A model generated the notes under the pieces. It did no database searches, had not been told where the DNA came from, and was given only the letters and a program-made list of their open reading frames with translations. The position numbers and the translations under genes were made by a program. DNA of 64,000 bases from NCBI RefSeq assembly GCF_019429335.1, contig NZ_JAHYJB010000001.1, forward strand, positions 1-64,000, in the 5' to 3' direction. Shown here piece by piece: positions 21,001 to 30,739 of the stretch. How positions within the stretch are numbered: the stretch's first letter is position 1; every line of letters starts with the position of its first letter. Origin of the DNA: Sulfurimonas sp. GTDB lineage: Bacteria > Campylobacterota > Campylobacteria > Campylobacterales > Sulfurimonadaceae.

Positions 21001-21191
21001 AGGCTTATTTTTTCATCCCATTTAATGTATAATTTCTTAATTTTAACGTTCTGGAATGATGTATCTTCTAAATATATTCCATTTTGTAAAAACACAAAAA
21101 CAGTAAAGAGTATCAAAAATATGAATGATAAAGCGCTGACAATAACGAAGTGGATTTTTGAAATTGTGCTAATAATTATGTTGTCGTTCAT
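18030..21191 (-). CDS. AsmA/YhdP-like protein (DUF3971 type)
   Basis: 1053-aa protein with one N-terminal membrane helix (FVIVSALSFIFLILFTVFVF) and a very long beta-rich region ending in an AsmA-like C-terminus (GKENISTTLKVTGALDDPDI). This is the layout of YhdP/TamB-type bridge proteins, thought to carry phospholipid between envelope membranes; a lipid-transport role here is inferred. The start has TTTAGG upstream. Its 5' end overlaps the divergent mltG gene by 71 bp. It converges closely with the LolC/E-like gene. Confidence 0.75.
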   Translation of the reverse strand: MNDNIIISTISKIHFVIVSALSFIFLILFTVFVFLQNGIYLEDTSFQNVKIKKLYIKWDEKISLIAKEIEISEKKSKTDSQDDYEKNIKTIKENLPYLNWFKEITLERAAYRDIAVTLHYIENESGFVNLSSNDFSINATLLSQNGLLHLDIEDFLLTNKNTKINGDAIFSLYNGLELTAALSIYIGDETKLKLYASGNRDKLLYKIESDKDIKDTREIVDLFNIDPRAKYWMYDAITASGLSINRFYGWIDYKNIDEAYLNLHVKATAHDLTYVYDKKVDSVRTKSTELEFKDGVLCIRPQDAYSYGFFLDKSWLKIDFTKKEELLTLYLLFKGQANKDLLHLLDRYGINLPFIQTNGEMDANLKLDINLISADVAAIGDFYAKEAQINYLGLDIDIFDAHITINNSNVKVENMGAKYGDIASAYVDLDFRAKESKGELSFRFESINSTDNSLMLLNDKTPLVALYTISNEQDYLEIEKSRWSYKGENLLIDAMKIPFDIDSISAKIPPTKIRSEKTLSAIFFGELLFKEKKANIGINLLSLSLMGIELDKSKPLLNLLYDKKRLYISSKNLVKLKTDTSKFTINNLAADIKQDILKVNNLALKYEKNLSAKINSEYNLKNSVGFVKIHDLKYIDASLGEIFKNEDDIELLLQSKENKVFINSKSHDFEYAFWDKEWKLSVNSIDKIALHSKILTDYNLTNGSFEISKTKDEKNAKFSLKTDYQYRFLATKEGLIESYFINGEVDTKTKDIFLKINDAVDVEIKDDIIVKAENIGINLHEIATFFNDRNSSSDKNSTPKVFVDTQNCFIFVSKNRHVISDTINFRFLNKVAHGELSHKQGRAVFNLKDSVFHLYGENFNDEFMGRLFYLSKFKGGSLEFYINGPIDEYEGMIYVKDTTILDYKILNNILAFVNTVPSLVTFSLPGYNKNGIAAKNAYVNFKFKDDVYNISDIYLKSKEIEIVGFGEASTEKNSINLDLNLRTSLGSSFSKIPLLGHILMGKENISTTLKVTGALDDPDIDTQIAKDIAVAPFNIIKRTLMLPFELFKDKENK

Positions 21192-22065
21192 TTATTACCT
21201 AAATCAGCCTGTAAATTCCCCTAAAGTAATATACATTCCTGAAGGTTCGATAAGCAAGATTATAACACAAATGTGTAATAAAAATTATAATGTAAGCAAA
21301 CTTGACACACTCTTGCTAAGAGTTATAGGCTCCCCTCAAAGCGGGTGGATAAATATAGGAACAACACACAACAGCAGAGCAGATTTTCTATATAAGCTGA
21401 CAACAGCAAAAGCCGCACTGCAAAATATTATGTTGATTCCGGGCGAGACAACATATATCTTTTTAGATCAGCTGGGAGAAGAGCTAAAGCTAGACAGAGA
21501 GCTTTTGCAAAAAGAGTATGAGATGCAATCAGGCTGGGCAGAGGGAGCATTTGTTCCAAATACATATAGCCTGCCAATAGGAATAACTGAAAAGATGGTT
21601 ATTAGGATTTTGCTAAACGAGTCTTCATCTCAGATGCAAAAGCTCTCTAAAAAGATATTTGGCACATATAATGAGAAGAAATGGTTACATTTCGTAACAG
21701 TTGCCTCTATAATTCAAAAAGAGTCTGCCTCAATAGAGGAGATGCCTCTGGTAAGTTCCGTCATATACAACAGAATCAAAAAAGGGATGAAACTGCAGAT
21801 GGATGGAACTCTGAATTATGGAAAATATTCACATGTAAAAGTTACTCCAAGCAGGATACAAGAGGACAGGTCTATATACAATACCTACCTATACAGCGGT
21901 CTTCCATCGGTTCCTGTGTGCAACGTGAGCGTAGATGCAATTAGAGCGGCAATCTTTCCTGCTGATACCAATTATCTCTACTTTATGAAATCAAAAAACG
22001 GAACACATGATTTTAGTAGTAACTATTCTACACATTTGACCAATATAAAGCGTGCTACCAAATGA
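21121..22065 (+). CDS. mltG: Endolytic murein transglycosylase MltG
   Basis: 314-aa membrane-anchored enzyme that cleaves nascent peptidoglycan strands. One N-terminal helix (FEIVLIIMLSFIYYL) precedes the YceG-like domain. The conserved ASIIQKE with its catalytic Glu and the YNTYLYSGLPSVPVCN block are both present. I chose ATG 21121, which keeps the whole helix; a longer open frame upstream lies entirely within the opposing gene. The first 71 bp are antisense to the start of the AsmA-like gene. Confidence 0.9.
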   Translation: MNDKALTITKWIFEIVLIIMLSFIYYLNQPVNSPKVIYIPEGSISKIITQMCNKNYNVSKLDTLLLRVIGSPQSGWINIGTTHNSRADFLYKLTTAKAALQNIMLIPGETTYIFLDQLGEELKLDRELLQKEYEMQSGWAEGAFVPNTYSLPIGITEKMVIRILLNESSSQMQKLSKKIFGTYNEKKWLHFVTVASIIQKESASIEEMPLVSSVIYNRIKKGMKLQMDGTLNYGKYSHVKVTPSRIQEDRSIYNTYLYSGLPSVPVCNVSVDAIRAAIFPADTNYLYFMKSKNGTHDFSSNYSTHLTNIKRATK

Positions 22066-22205
22066 AACATATCTAAAATAAAAGTGAATAGTTAGACGTT
22101 GTAGTCCTATATTGTTTAATCTTAGTGGTAATATACATTTTATAAGTTTTCGCTCTAAGTGTTACCTTATTGCAAAAATATAAAATATTAACCAAGGACA
22201 AAAAA

Positions 22206-24401
22206 ATGTCAAAAATTATCTGGTCAAAAATAGATGAAGCACCAGCTTTAGCAACTTATTCACTTTTACCAATCGTAAAAGCTTTTGTAAAGAATGCGGG
22301 CGTAGATGTAGAGTTGAGTGATATTTCGCTCTCAGGAAGAGTTATTGCTACATTTTCTAGTGTATTAAAACCAGAGCAAAAACAGACAGATGCTCTTGGT
22401 GTGCTTGGTGAATTTGTTCAGCAGCCGGATTGTAACATTATAAAGCTACCAAATATTTCGGCTTCAGTTCCACAGCTAAAAGAGTGTATAGCTGAGCTTC
22501 AGTCACAAGGGTACGATTTACCTCAATATCCTGAAGATGCTAAAACTGCCGAAGAGATAGCCATAAAAGAGAAGTATTCTGCTTGTCTGGGAAGCGCAGT
22601 AAATCCTGTTCTTCGCGAAGGAAACTCTGACAGACGTGCAGCGATAGCTGTTAAAAACTTTGCAAAGAAAAACCCTCATAAATTAAGAGCGTTCTCTGAA
22701 AATTCAAAAGCTTACGTAGCTCATATGACAAACAATGATTTCTATGAAAATGAGCAATCAGTTATAAAGTCTGGCAACGGAACAGTTACAATTAACCTAA
22801 ACGGAAAGTGTTTAAAAGATATTAAAGCGGTTGAGGGTGAAATATTAGACGGTACTTTTATGTCTGCAAAAGCATTGAGAGCCTTCTATCAAGAGACTTT
22901 AGCAGAAGCAAAAGCTAAAGACGTACTTTGGTCACTACACCTAAAAGCAACTATGATGAAAATCTCCGACCCTATTATGTTTGGTCATGCTGTTGAAGTC
23001 TTCTTCAAAGATCTGTTTGCTAAGTATGCAGATGAGTTTAAAGCTCTCGGTATAAACCCGAATATGGGTCTTGGAGATTTATACAAAAAGCTTGAAAAAT
23101 CATCTAAAAAAGCTGAAATAGAGGCAGCTATCATGGCTACTTACAAAACTCAGCCAAACATGGCGATGGTTGATTCTGAAAAAGGAATCACAAACCTTCA
23201 CGCTTCAAATGATATTATCATCGATGCTTCTATGCCTGTTGTTGTGCGTGACGGCGGTAAAATGTGGAACGCTGAGGGTAAAGTTCAAGAGTGCGTTTCT
23301 GTTATTCCAGATAGAACTTATGCAACTTTCTATAAAGAGATAGTTGATGACTGTGTTAAAAACGGTCAATTTGATGTAACAACGATGGGAAATGTTGCAA
23401 ACGTTGGTCTAATGGCACAAAAAGCTGAAGAGTACGGTTCTCACCCTACAACTTTCGAAATCAGCGAAGACGGTGTTGTTGAAGTTAAAGATGAAAACGG
23501 TGCAGTGTTAATGAGCCATAATGTTGAAAAAGGCGATATCTGGAGAATGAGCAGAACAAAAGATGCCGCTATCAAAGACTGGATTAGACTTTCTCATGAG
23601 AGAGGCGTTTTAACTGGAAATCCTGTTGTTTTCTGGCTAGATTCATTCAGACCGCATGATGCAAACCTAATCAAAAAACTTATGACCAGCTTGCCGGCTT
23701 ATTTAGCTAAGACTCCAATCGAGTATGAAATTTTAGCTCCAAAACAGGCTATGAAATACTCTTTAAGAAGAGTTAGGGCAGGGCTTGATACTATTTCATC
23801 TACAGGAAATGTCTTAAGAGATTATTTAACAGACCTTTTCCCAATTTTAGAGCTTGGAACATCTGCAAAAATGCTTTCAATTGTTCCTCTTCTTTCGGGC
23901 GGCGGTGTATTTGAGACTGGTGCAGGCGGATCAGCTCCAAAGCACGTTGAACAATTTATTAAAGAGGGGCATTTAAGATGGGATTCTCTTGGTGAGTTCT
24001 TGGCGCTTGCTGAATCACTTAGGTTTGTAGCTCAGAAAAATAACTCAATAGAGTTAGAGGCTATTACAGAAGCCCTTGACATTGCAAACGCCGGTTATTT
24101 AGATAACAATAATTCACCTGGAAGAAACGCAGGAGAGCCTGATAATAAAGCTTCTCACTTCTTTGTTGCAAAGTATTGGGCAGAAGCTTTAGCGTCTCAG
24201 ACAAAAGCCCCATCTATTGCAGCTAAGTTTGCTCCAGTGGCAAAAGCGCTTAAGGATAATGAAGCTAAAATTATGGAAGAATTGATGTCAGTCGAGGGTA
24301 AAGCTCAAGATATCGGCGGTTACTACCACCCAAATGATGCTAAAACTGAAGCTGCTATGAGACCGTCTAAAACTCTAAATGCCATAATCGACAGCATCTA
24401 G
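22206..24401 (+). CDS. icd: Monomeric NADP-dependent isocitrate dehydrogenase
   Basis: 731-aa single-chain enzyme (IDH-II type, about 80 kDa) interconverting isocitrate and 2-oxoglutarate with NADP. It starts MSKIIWSKIDEAPALATYSL and carries the NPVLREGNSDRRAA segment typical of this family. ATG 22206 is preceded by AAGGAC at suitable spacing; the longer TTG form at 22170 is unlikely. In autotrophs with a reductive TCA cycle it acts in the carboxylating direction. It begins the icd-mdh-fumC-sucCD-oor region. Confidence 0.96.
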   Translation: MSKIIWSKIDEAPALATYSLLPIVKAFVKNAGVDVELSDISLSGRVIATFSSVLKPEQKQTDALGVLGEFVQQPDCNIIKLPNISASVPQLKECIAELQSQGYDLPQYPEDAKTAEEIAIKEKYSACLGSAVNPVLREGNSDRRAAIAVKNFAKKNPHKLRAFSENSKAYVAHMTNNDFYENEQSVIKSGNGTVTINLNGKCLKDIKAVEGEILDGTFMSAKALRAFYQETLAEAKAKDVLWSLHLKATMMKISDPIMFGHAVEVFFKDLFAKYADEFKALGINPNMGLGDLYKKLEKSSKKAEIEAAIMATYKTQPNMAMVDSEKGITNLHASNDIIIDASMPVVVRDGGKMWNAEGKVQECVSVIPDRTYATFYKEIVDDCVKNGQFDVTTMGNVANVGLMAQKAEEYGSHPTTFEISEDGVVEVKDENGAVLMSHNVEKGDIWRMSRTKDAAIKDWIRLSHERGVLTGNPVVFWLDSFRPHDANLIKKLMTSLPAYLAKTPIEYEILAPKQAMKYSLRRVRAGLDTISSTGNVLRDYLTDLFPILELGTSAKMLSIVPLLSGGGVFETGAGGSAPKHVEQFIKEGHLRWDSLGEFLALAESLRFVAQKNNSIELEAITEALDIANAGYLDNNNSPGRNAGEPDNKASHFFVAKYWAEALASQTKAPSIAAKFAPVAKALKDNEAKIMEELMSVEGKAQDIGGYYHPNDAKTEAAMRPSKTLNAIIDSI

Positions 24402-24482
24402 TTATATTTAAATGTCTTTAATGTAATGTTTTGGGAAAATATATTTCACTAAAACTTTATAATTTTATTTCAAGGAGTGTGT

Positions 24483-25439
24483 ATGAATCAAGGTAAAAGA
24501 GTAGGAATAGTTGGTGCCGGAAATGTCGGTGCAACAGTAGCATACTCTCTGGCAATGCTTGGTTCTTGTCATGAAATAATTCTTCGTGATAACAAGATAG
24601 ATGTTGCTAAAGGTAAAGCGCTTGATATGAGTCAGGCTGCTGCAGCTGTTAGAAGTCATACCATAGTTAGCGTTGCTGAGGATATGTCGGATTTGTCAAA
24701 CTGTGACGTCGTAGTAGTAACAGCGGGTAGTCCAAGACTTCCTGGTATGAGCCGTGACGACCTGCTTATGATTAACGCAAGAATTACAAAAGAGGTTATA
24801 GAGGGAGTTGCAAAATACTCTCCGGATGCAATAATAATAATGGTCTCAAATCCACTGGATGTTATGACTTATGTTGCATTAAGAGAGAGCGGATTTGAGA
24901 GAAGCCGTATTATTGGAATGGCCGGAATACTTGATAGTGCCAGAATGGCTAGTTTTATTCAGGAAAAACTTGGATATGGCGGCGGACAGATTCGTGCTTC
25001 AGTTATGGGCGGTCACGGTGATGACATGGTTCCGCTTCCTCGCTACTCAACGGTTGCGGGTGTTCCTCTTGGTAACCTTTTGACTGACACAGAAATTAAC
25101 GAAATCGTTACGCGCACCCGCAACGGTGGTGCGGAGATAGTAGGGCATCTTAAAACAGGTTCAGCATATTATGCACCTGCAAGATCTACAACCATCATGG
25201 TTGAAGCAATTTTAAAAGATACAAAACAGATTCATCCGTGTGCAGTTTTCTTGGAGGGTGAGTACGGCTACTCTGGCGTAGTTTCTGGCGTACCCGTTAT
25301 GCTTGGCGCAAATGGAGCAGAGAAGATTATAGAAGTAACGCTTGATGAGTCTGAAAAAAAGATGTTTGAAGGCTCTTGCAACTCTGTTAGAAGTTTGATT
25401 GACACACTAAATAAAAATAATTTTTTTGAAGGAGAATGA
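24483..25439 (+). CDS. mdh: Malate dehydrogenase
   Basis: 318-aa NAD-dependent malate dehydrogenase of the LDH-like class. It has the Rossmann loop [10 protein letters not shown] at residues 9-18, the substrate-binding [10 protein letters not shown] (Arg pair diagnostic of malate over lactate), and the catalytic His in [13 protein letters not shown] 24483 sits five bases after AAGGAG. fumC begins three bases after its stop, so the two are co-transcribed. Confidence 0.95.
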   Translation: MNQGKRVGIVGAGNVGATVAYSLAMLGSCHEIILRDNKIDVAKGKALDMSQAAAAVRSHTIVSVAEDMSDLSNCDVVVVTAGSPRLPGMSRDDLLMINARITKEVIEGVAKYSPDAIIIMVSNPLDVMTYVALRESGFERSRIIGMAGILDSARMASFIQEKLGYGGGQIRASVMGGHGDDMVPLPRYSTVAGVPLGNLLTDTEINEIVTRTRNGGAEIVGHLKTGSAYYAPARSTTIMVEAILKDTKQIHPCAVFLEGEYGYSGVVSGVPVMLGANGAEKIIEVTLDESEKKMFEGSCNSVRSLIDTLNKNNFFEGE

Positions 25440-25442
25440 TTT

Positions 25443-26834
25443 ATGAGTAGTCGTATCGAAAAAGACACAATGGGTGAAATAAAAGTTCCAATAGATGCTT
25501 ATTGGGCAGCACAAACTCAAAGATCAATAGAAAATTTTGCTATTGGCGAAGAGACTATGCCGTATGAGATAACTAGAGCTTTTTCTTATCTTAAAAAAGC
25601 CGTAGCGCTCGTAAATAAAGATTTGGGCAAACTAGATGCTAGAAAAGCAGAAGCAATAGCACAGGCTTGCGATGACATGTTGGCTGGAAAACTTGACGGA
25701 AATTATCCGCTTGTTGTATGGCAAACGGGCTCAGGCACGCAGTCAAACATGAACAATAATGAGGTTCTTGCTTCTCGTGCAACTGAGATTTTAGGCGGAG
25801 ATTTTAGAGTTGAAAAGCTTGTTCATCCAAACGATGACGTAAACAAATCTCAAAGCTCAAACGACACTTATCCTACAGCTCTACATGTAGCTTCCGTAAT
25901 TGCCGTTGAGACTCGTGTTCTTCCTGCAATAGCGAAGCTAAAGGCGACATTAATTGAAAAGTCGGCCAAATTTGATTCTATTGTTAAAATAGGACGTACA
26001 CACCTTCAAGATGCAACTCCTTTAACGCTTGGTCAAGAGATTAGCGGCTGGGTAGAGATGCTAAACAAGTGTGAAAAAATGATTAAAGTTTCACTTGAGA
26101 GCGTCCGTGAGTTAGCACTTGGCGGAACAGCAGTAGGAACAGGGCTTAATGCTCATCCTGAACTTGGCGAGAGAGTAGCTCGTAAACTAACAGAGCTTAC
26201 AGGGCACAATTTTATCACTGCACCAAATAAGTTTCATGCACTAACATCGCATGACGCTTTGGTTTTCTCTCATGGAGCTCTAAAAGCACTATCTGCGGAT
26301 ATGATGAAAATCGCGAATGATGTTCGCTGGCTTGCTTCAGGTCCTAGATGCGGAATAGGGGAGATTACTATCCCAGAAAATGAGCCTGGTTCTTCTATTA
26401 TGCCTGGTAAAGTCAACCCAACTCAGAGCGAAGCAGTAACAATGGTTACATGTCAGGTCATGGGAAATGATGCGGCTATCGGTTTTGCGGCAAGTCAGGG
26501 AAATTTCCAGCTAAACGTATTTAAACCCGTAATTGCATACAACTTCTTGCAGTCATGCCGCCTGCTAGGTGATTCGATAGTCTCGTTTAATGATCACTGT
26601 GCGGTTGGAATTGAGCCAGTTGCAGAGAAGATAGATTTCTATCTTCAAAACTCTCTAATGCTTGTTACGGCGCTTAACCCTTATATCGGTTATGAAAATG
26701 CAGCAAAAATAGCAAAAACGGCACATAAAAACAACTCTACTCTAAAGGCAACCGCTATTGAGCTAGGGCTTTTAACTGCCGAAGAGTTCGACAAGTACGT
26801 AATCCCAGAAGATATGATATCGCCAAAAGCGTAA
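25443..26834 (+). CDS. fumC: Class II fumarate hydratase
   Basis: 463-aa iron-independent fumarase interconverting fumarate and malate. The superfamily signature [11 protein letters not shown] is present, as are the active-site [14 protein letters not shown] and the NSSND-type loop ([13 protein letters not shown]). It follows mdh after three bases. An oxygen-stable class II fumarase is consistent with microaerobic life. Confidence 0.96.
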   Translation: MSSRIEKDTMGEIKVPIDAYWAAQTQRSIENFAIGEETMPYEITRAFSYLKKAVALVNKDLGKLDARKAEAIAQACDDMLAGKLDGNYPLVVWQTGSGTQSNMNNNEVLASRATEILGGDFRVEKLVHPNDDVNKSQSSNDTYPTALHVASVIAVETRVLPAIAKLKATLIEKSAKFDSIVKIGRTHLQDATPLTLGQEISGWVEMLNKCEKMIKVSLESVRELALGGTAVGTGLNAHPELGERVARKLTELTGHNFITAPNKFHALTSHDALVFSHGALKALSADMMKIANDVRWLASGPRCGIGEITIPENEPGSSIMPGKVNPTQSEAVTMVTCQVMGNDAAIGFAASQGNFQLNVFKPVIAYNFLQSCRLLGDSIVSFNDHCAVGIEPVAEKIDFYLQNSLMLVTALNPYIGYENAAKIAKTAHKNNSTLKATAIELGLLTAEEFDKYVIPEDMISPKA

Positions 26835-26909
26835 TCAAAAACCCTATAATTCTCAAAAAACAGAGTTTTTTCTAAAGAAACTTCGTTTTGTAACTTTATG
26901 GGGTTACAA

Positions 26910-26950
26910 GGGACAAATTGTCCCTGTCACTAAAACGAACATGTTCGTTT
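26910..26950. promoter_or_regulatory. Two palindromes upstream of sucC
   Basis: GGGAC-AAATT-GTCCC at 26910-26924 is an inverted repeat, and AAACGAACATGTTCGTTT at 26933-26950 is a perfect 18-bp palindrome. Both lie in the 156-bp gap between fumC and sucC. The second looks like an operator for a dimeric regulator of sucCD; the first could be part of a terminator or a second site. The regulator is unknown. Confidence 0.4.
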
Positions 26951-26990
26951 AAATGCGTAAAATGACAAAATTAAAAAAAGGAAAAATTTA

Positions 26991-28166
26991 ATGAATATAC
27001 ATGAATATCAAGCTAAACAAATTTTTGCTAAATATGATGTACCTACACCCAAAGGTTTAATGGCCGAGAGCGTAGAGCAGGCGGTTGAAAATGCAAAGGT
27101 TCTAGGCGGACCTGTTTGGGTTGTTAAAGCTCAAATACATGCTGGCGGTCGCGGACTTGGCGGCGGGGTAAAGCTTGCTCGTTCAATTGAGGAGGTAGAA
27201 AAACTATCTCGCGAGATTTTAGGAATGACCCTTATTACTCACCAAACAGGACCCGAGGGAAAACTTGTTCAAAAGCTTTACATTGAAGAGGGTGCAGATA
27301 TAAAAGATGAGTTATACCTTGGCGTTGTTCTTGACCGTGCACGTGAAATGCCTGTTATTATGGCTTCAACTGAGGGCGGTATGGCGATAGAAGACGTAGC
27401 ACATGACAATCCTGAAAAAATCATCAAAGTTGCGGTTGACCCTGCTATCGGTTTTCAAGGTTTTCACGGAAGAGAGCTTGTTTTTGGTCTAGGAATTACT
27501 AATCCGGATGAGCAGAAGAAATTTATAAGCTTTGCCTCAAAACTCTATAAACTTTACATTGAAAATGATGCAGAGATGATAGAGATAAATCCTTTAGTTA
27601 AAACTGGTAACGGTGACTTTTTGGCACTTGACGGCAAGATGGGATTTGATGATTCTGCTCTTGGGCGTCATCCTGATATCGAAGCGATGAGAGATATCTC
27701 TGAAGAAGATGCTGATGAGCGTGAAGCTACACAGTACGGTCTTTCATATATCTCGCTAGATGGTGAAATCGGTTGTATGGTTAATGGAGCAGGGCTTGCA
27801 ATGGGTACCATGGATACAATAAATTATATGGGCGGAACACCTGCAAACTTCCTTGACGTTGGCGGAAAAGCTAATGCAGAGACTGTTGCGAAGGGATTTG
27901 AGATTATTCTTAAAAATCCTAAGGTTAAAGCTATATTTGTAAATATTTTCGGCGGTATCGTTAGATGTGACCGTATTGCAAACGGTATCTTGGAAGCTAC
28001 AAAACTTGTAGATGTACATGTTCCTGTAATCGTACGTCTTGATGGTACAAATGCACCTGAAGCCGCAGAGATTTTAAGAAACGCAAATATTGCAAACGTT
28101 ATAGCAGCTACGGACTTGGCTGATGGCGCCGCAAAAGCAGTAGCAGCCGCAAAACAAGCAAAGTAA
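26991..28166 (+). CDS. sucC: Succinyl-CoA synthetase beta subunit (ADP-forming)
   Basis: 391-aa ATP-grasp subunit that pairs with SucD to interconvert succinate and succinyl-CoA. It opens with [15 protein letters not shown] and carries the [10 protein letters not shown] phosphate-loop region and the [14 protein letters not shown] motif. AAGGAAAAA lies just before the ATG. sucD follows after 17 bases with its own GAGGGGAGG site. In a reductive TCA cycle this step activates succinate before OorDABC. Confidence 0.97.
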   Translation: MNIHEYQAKQIFAKYDVPTPKGLMAESVEQAVENAKVLGGPVWVVKAQIHAGGRGLGGGVKLARSIEEVEKLSREILGMTLITHQTGPEGKLVQKLYIEEGADIKDELYLGVVLDRAREMPVIMASTEGGMAIEDVAHDNPEKIIKVAVDPAIGFQGFHGRELVFGLGITNPDEQKKFISFASKLYKLYIENDAEMIEINPLVKTGNGDFLALDGKMGFDDSALGRHPDIEAMRDISEEDADEREATQYGLSYISLDGEIGCMVNGAGLAMGTMDTINYMGGTPANFLDVGGKANAETVAKGFEIILKNPKVKAIFVNIFGGIVRCDRIANGILEATKLVDVHVPVIVRLDGTNAPEAAEILRNANIANVIAATDLADGAAKAVAAAKQAK

Positions 28167-28183
28167 GAGAGGGGAGGATTTAT

Positions 28184-29059
28184 ATGAGCATATTGGTAAA
28201 CAAAGAGACAAAAGTAATCGTTCAGGGTTTTACAGGGAAAGAGGGTTCTTTCCACGCTGAGCAGTGTATGGCGTACGGAACAAAGATAGTTGGCGGTGTT
28301 ACGCCAAATAAAGGCGGAACTGAGCATTTAGGCCAGCCTGTATTTAACACGGTAAAAGAGGCTGTTGCGTCTACGGGCGCTACTGTTTCTATGATTTTTG
28401 TTCCGCCTGCATTCGTTTCTGATGCGGTAATGGAAGCTGCAGATGCAGGAATCGAACTAGCTGTTATCATAACGGAAGGTGCACCGGTTAGAGATATGCA
28501 AGCTGCTAAAGCTTATGCCCTTAAGCACAGCATGAAAACTATCGGGCCAAATTGTCCTGGAATTATTACGGCAGAAGAGTGTAAAATTGGAATTATGCCT
28601 GGTATGATTTTCAAAAAAGGAAATGTAGGGTTAATCTCAAAATCAGGCACTCTGACTTATGAGGGTGCAAACCAAGTTTGCAGAGAGGGTTTTGGAATAT
28701 CTACAGCAGTTGGTATCGGAGGAGACCCGATTATTGGTCTTTCATACAAGCAGCTTCTTCCGATGTTTGAAGCAGACCCAGAGACTCATGCAATCGTTAT
28801 GATTGGTGAAATCGGCGGAGATCTTGAGATTCAGGCAGCAGCATATATAAAAGAACATATTACAAAACCTGTTGTTGCTTTTATAGCAGGTCAAACTGCA
28901 CCTAAAGGCAAAAGGATGGGTCACGCTGGCGCAATCGTAAGCGGAGGCGCAGGTACAGCGGCCGAGAAAATGGCGGCACTTGACGCAGCAGGCGTAAAAG
29001 TTGTTGTTTCACCTGCGGATATCGGAAAAGCTGTAGCGGAAGTTTTAGCTAAGAGATAA
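28184..29059 (+). CDS. sucD: Succinyl-CoA synthetase alpha subunit
   Basis: 291-aa partner of SucC. It carries the CoA-binding Rossmann segment ([15 protein letters not shown]) and the phosphohistidine loop ([18 protein letters not shown]) with the active His. Start ATG follows a strong GGGGAGG. It is co-transcribed with sucC. Confidence 0.97.
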   Translation: MSILVNKETKVIVQGFTGKEGSFHAEQCMAYGTKIVGGVTPNKGGTEHLGQPVFNTVKEAVASTGATVSMIFVPPAFVSDAVMEAADAGIELAVIITEGAPVRDMQAAKAYALKHSMKTIGPNCPGIITAEECKIGIMPGMIFKKGNVGLISKSGTLTYEGANQVCREGFGISTAVGIGGDPIIGLSYKQLLPMFEADPETHAIVMIGEIGGDLEIQAAAYIKEHITKPVVAFIAGQTAPKGKRMGHAGAIVSGGAGTAAEKMAALDAAGVKVVVSPADIGKAVAEVLAKR

Positions 29060-29173
29060 AAAAAACGGCCTTGGTGCGAGCCCCATTAGGTAACATCCAG
29101 TGTTATTCAAGAGGCGTTATTAGCACAATTCAGGGTCATATTAATTAAACTTAGTTAATCTGTTTGTGAAAAT

Positions 29174-29199
29174 TTAATTGGCGTTAATTTAACAATTAA
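29174..29199. promoter_or_regulatory. AT-rich inverted repeats upstream of oorD
   Basis: TTAATTG (29174-29180) and CAATTAA (29193-29199) are inverted around GTTAATTTAAC, which is itself a palindrome (29183-29193). A TTAAAAT -10-like box follows at about 29202. The spot suits an operator or promoter for the oorDABC operon. No regulator can be named. Confidence 0.35.
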
Positions 29200-29249
29200 T
29201 GTTAAAATAGTACAAGCTTGCTTCGTGCTTTAAAAAAAGAGGAGAATAA

Positions 29250-29585
29250 ATGGGAACTTTTAAGACTGAAAACCCAGGCAATCAACCTGTATGGGTAAAT
29301 ACAAATAACTGTAAAGCATGTGATATTTGTGTTTCTGTATGTCCAGCTGGCGTACTCGGAATGAGATATGATAACAAGTCAACCCTTGGTGCGATGATAT
29401 CCATTGAACATCCAGAGTCTTGCATTGGTTGTATGGAGTGTGAATTATCATGTCCAGACTTTGCTATATATGTAGCTGATAAAAAAGAGTATAAATTTGC
29501 AAAATTAACTGATGACTCAAAAAATAGACAAGTAGCTGTTATTGCAAATAATTATATGTCACTTAGCGAACAAGGAGTTAAATAA
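29250..29585 (+). CDS. oorD: 2-oxoglutarate:acceptor oxidoreductase, delta (ferredoxin) subunit
   Basis: 111-aa ferredoxin-like subunit with two [4Fe-4S] motifs, CKACDICVSVCP near residue 24 and CIGCMECELSCP near 60. It carries electrons for OorABC, which in reductive TCA organisms carboxylates succinyl-CoA to 2-oxoglutarate. It is first in oorDABC, and its TAA overlaps the oorA ATG. Confidence 0.93.
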   Translation: MGTFKTENPGNQPVWVNTNNCKACDICVSVCPAGVLGMRYDNKSTLGAMISIEHPESCIGCMECELSCPDFAIYVADKKEYKFAKLTDDSKNRQVAVIANNYMSLSEQGVK

Positions 29586-30739
29586 TGGCAAGAGAAGAAA
29601 TCTCAACAGGTAATGAACTATGTTCAATGGCAGCAATTGACGCCGGCGCTAGATTTTTTAGCGGATACCCAATCACTCCTTCATCTGAAGTAATGCACGT
29701 GGCATCTGATTTATTACCGAAAGTCGGTGGAAAATTTATTCAGATGGAAGATGAAATTGCCGGTATTTGTGCTGCTTTAGGCGCATCTATGACAGGTGTA
29801 AAATCTTATACTGCGACTTCAGGTCCCGGTATTTCACTTAAAGCTGAACAAATCGGTCTTGGTTTTATCGCAGAAATCCCATTGGTTATAGTAAACGTTA
29901 TGCGTGGTGGTCCATCAACTGGTCTTCCAACTCGTGTATCTCAAGCAGATATAGGTCAAGCACAATATCCGACTCATGGGGATTATGCTTCAATTACTCT
30001 ATGCGCAGGCAGTTTGACTGAGTGCTATACTCAAACCGTACGTGCGTTTAACTTGGCTGAAAAATATATGACTCCGGTATTTATCCTTCTAGATGAGACA
30101 ATCGGTCACATGCACGGAAAGGCTGTAATCCCTGATTTAGCAGAAGTTGAGGCCAGTGTTGTTAATCGTGCAACGTTTAGTGGCTCTCCTACAGAGTATA
30201 AACCGTATGATGTTCCTATGAACAAGCCTGCAGTTCTTAACCCTATGTTTAAAGGGTACAAGTACCATATTACAGGTCTTCACCACGGACATGAAGGTTT
30301 CCCTACTGAAGACGCAACCCAGTGTGAATTCAATATAGAGCGTCTAGTCGGTAAAATCAACACAGTTGCAGCTGAGAATGACGGTCTTGACGATCAGCCT
30401 GATTATGAAGAGTATATGATGGATGATGCAGAAGTTTGTATCATTGCTTATGGCTCAATTGGTCTTGGCGCTTATGAAGCAGTCAACAAGCTTCGTGAAC
30501 AGGGAATTAAGGCCGGCATGTTCAGACCAATCTTGTTGTGGCCTTCTCCAGCTAAAAAAATTGCCCAAATCGGTGCAAGATTTAAAGATAAGATTTTTAT
30601 TACAGAGCTTAATATGGGTCAATACTCTAAAGAAATCGAAAGAGTTATCAAAAGAGATGATTTTACTACACTGTTTAAAGCAAATGGTCGCCCAATAGCG
30701 CCGTCTGAAATGGTAGCAAAAGTTAAGGAGATGATGTAA
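29585..30739 (+). CDS. oorA: 2-oxoglutarate:acceptor oxidoreductase, alpha subunit
   Basis: 384-aa subunit with the pyrimidine-binding and core domains (RFFSGYPITPSSEVMH, then TSGPGISLKAEQIG). It joins OorB to bind substrate and thiamine diphosphate. The ATG overlaps the oorD stop and its own TAA overlaps the oorB ATG, so the complex is made with tight coupling. Confidence 0.95.
   Translation: MAREEISTGNELCSMAAIDAGARFFSGYPITPSSEVMHVASDLLPKVGGKFIQMEDEIAGICAALGASMTGVKSYTATSGPGISLKAEQIGLGFIAEIPLVIVNVMRGGPSTGLPTRVSQADIGQAQYPTHGDYASITLCAGSLTECYTQTVRAFNLAEKYMTPVFILLDETIGHMHGKAVIPDLAEVEASVVNRATFSGSPTEYKPYDVPMNKPAVLNPMFKGYKYHITGLHHGHEGFPTEDATQCEFNIERLVGKINTVAAENDGLDDQPDYEEYMMDDAEVCIIAYGSIGLGAYEAVNKLREQGIKAGMFRPILLWPSPAKKIAQIGARFKDKIFITELNMGQYSKEIERVIKRDDFTTLFKANGRPIAPSEMVAKVKEMM

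Noticed and set aside
20962-21120. N-terminal extension of MltG
   Set aside because: It lies wholly antisense to the AsmA-like gene and places the membrane helix far from the N-terminus; ATG 21121 is better.
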